Source: Terriglobia bacterium (GTDB lineage: Bacteria; Acidobacteriota; Terriglobia; Acidiferrales; UBA7541). Taken from it: a stretch of 39,759 nucleotides of DNA. The stretch lies in the NCBI GenBank assembly GCA_020073375.1, contig JAIQFG010000049.1:1-39759 (forward strand). The letters are read 5' to 3'. The position numbers and the translations under genes are program-made. The notes beneath the pieces are model-generated. The model had not been told where the DNA came from. It saw only the letters and a program-made list of their open reading frames with translations, and made no database searches. Each line of letters begins with the position of its first letter. Position 1 is the stretch's first letter. Below, in pieces: positions 39,571 to 39,759 of the stretch.

Positions 39571-39600
39571 TGGGCCACATTCCGATAAGGCCGGTAGTCT
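39571..39600 (-). repeat. Family-1 imperfect palindrome, copy K
   Basis: Reverse copy beginning GGGCCACATTCCGATAAGG. The distal arm (TAGTCTCAATGCG) is degenerate. No gene is visible in the rest of the 260 bases to the window end. Confidence 0.6.
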
Positions 39601-39759
39601 CAATGCGTCGATGCAACACCTGCTCAAAGTCTTCTATTAATAGTCTACGAGGCTGATTTCGTTTGTAGGCGTCAATTCAAACAAAACAAACCCCTGTTTA
39701 GGTTCTGATTGATTGCTGCTGTACAGATGGGTTCTCAAGGGGAAGTATTGCTGGATCTA

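Noticed and set aside
36453..39600. Canonical integron (IntI plus attC array)
   Set aside because: The recombinase lacks a visible IntI-specific insert, the palindromes lack GTTRRRY/RYYYAAC cores, gene orientations are mixed, and copies lie on both sides of 31 kb of other genes.
1..39759. CRISPR array or rRNA genes
   Set aside because: No regularly spaced direct repeats with unique spacers and no rRNA-like sequence were seen. The repeats present are palindromic and irregularly spaced.

Overview
The window looks like chromosome from an Acidobacteriota bacterium (class Terriglobia or a close relative; moderate confidence). The reasons are GC-rich coding sequence, an Oar-type TonB receptor of about 1,090 residues with an N-terminal carboxypeptidase-regulatory-like domain, a bactofilin, Tat-exported MmgE/PrpD and amidohydrolase proteins, and scattered GTAGGACAG-type palindromes. 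I know of these palindromes from such genomes but could not check this by search.

Layout. (1) 1-3.5 kb, accessory arm: a cut-off aspartyl protease tail, a thioredoxin-like remnant, and small hypothetical genes in both orientations. Each gap holds one copy of an imperfect palindrome of about 35-45 bp (family 1). (2) 3.5-31.2 kb, housekeeping-type region: an SDR epimerase, MmgE/PrpD, an orphan NuoI-like ferredoxin, a GalT-like transferase with a YdcF protein, bactofilin with a methyltransferase, an MPGP-like HAD protein lacking catalytic residues, a coiled-coil membrane protein, an amidohydrolase, HAD and DedA proteins, patatin, a probable 2-hydroxy-acid (lactate) locus (FMN oxidase divergent from an SSS and an MFS carrier), zinc phospholipase C, a uroporphyrinogen-III-synthase-like protein, GAF-ANTAR, DAHP synthase and the TonB receptor. 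Family 1 is absent here; the GTAGGACAG palindromes (family 2) appear instead. (3) 31.66-33.7 kb: a truncated tRNA copy, a tRNA-Arg-like gene with an ATG anticodon, and a large serine recombinase whose last codons lie inside the tRNA, with a zinc-ribbon partner. (4) 33.7-39.8 kb, second accessory arm: hypothetical genes, a complete tyrosine recombinase followed by an Smr-domain gene, an LLM-type flavin oxidoreductase and small membrane proteins, again with one family-1 palindrome in nearly every gap.

How the parts work together. The DAHP synthase gene is preceded by a promoter, a 30-codon leader peptide packed with Tyr, Phe and Trp codons, and RNA segments that can form exclusive 1:2, 2:3 and 3:4 helices, the last being a terminator. 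This is a complete-looking ribosome-mediated attenuator for aromatic amino acid synthesis. The two accessory arms, with one gene per palindrome and two recombinases nearby, resemble a gene-cassette array. They lack a recognisable IntI integrase and canonical attC core sites, so this may be an unnamed repeat or cassette system.
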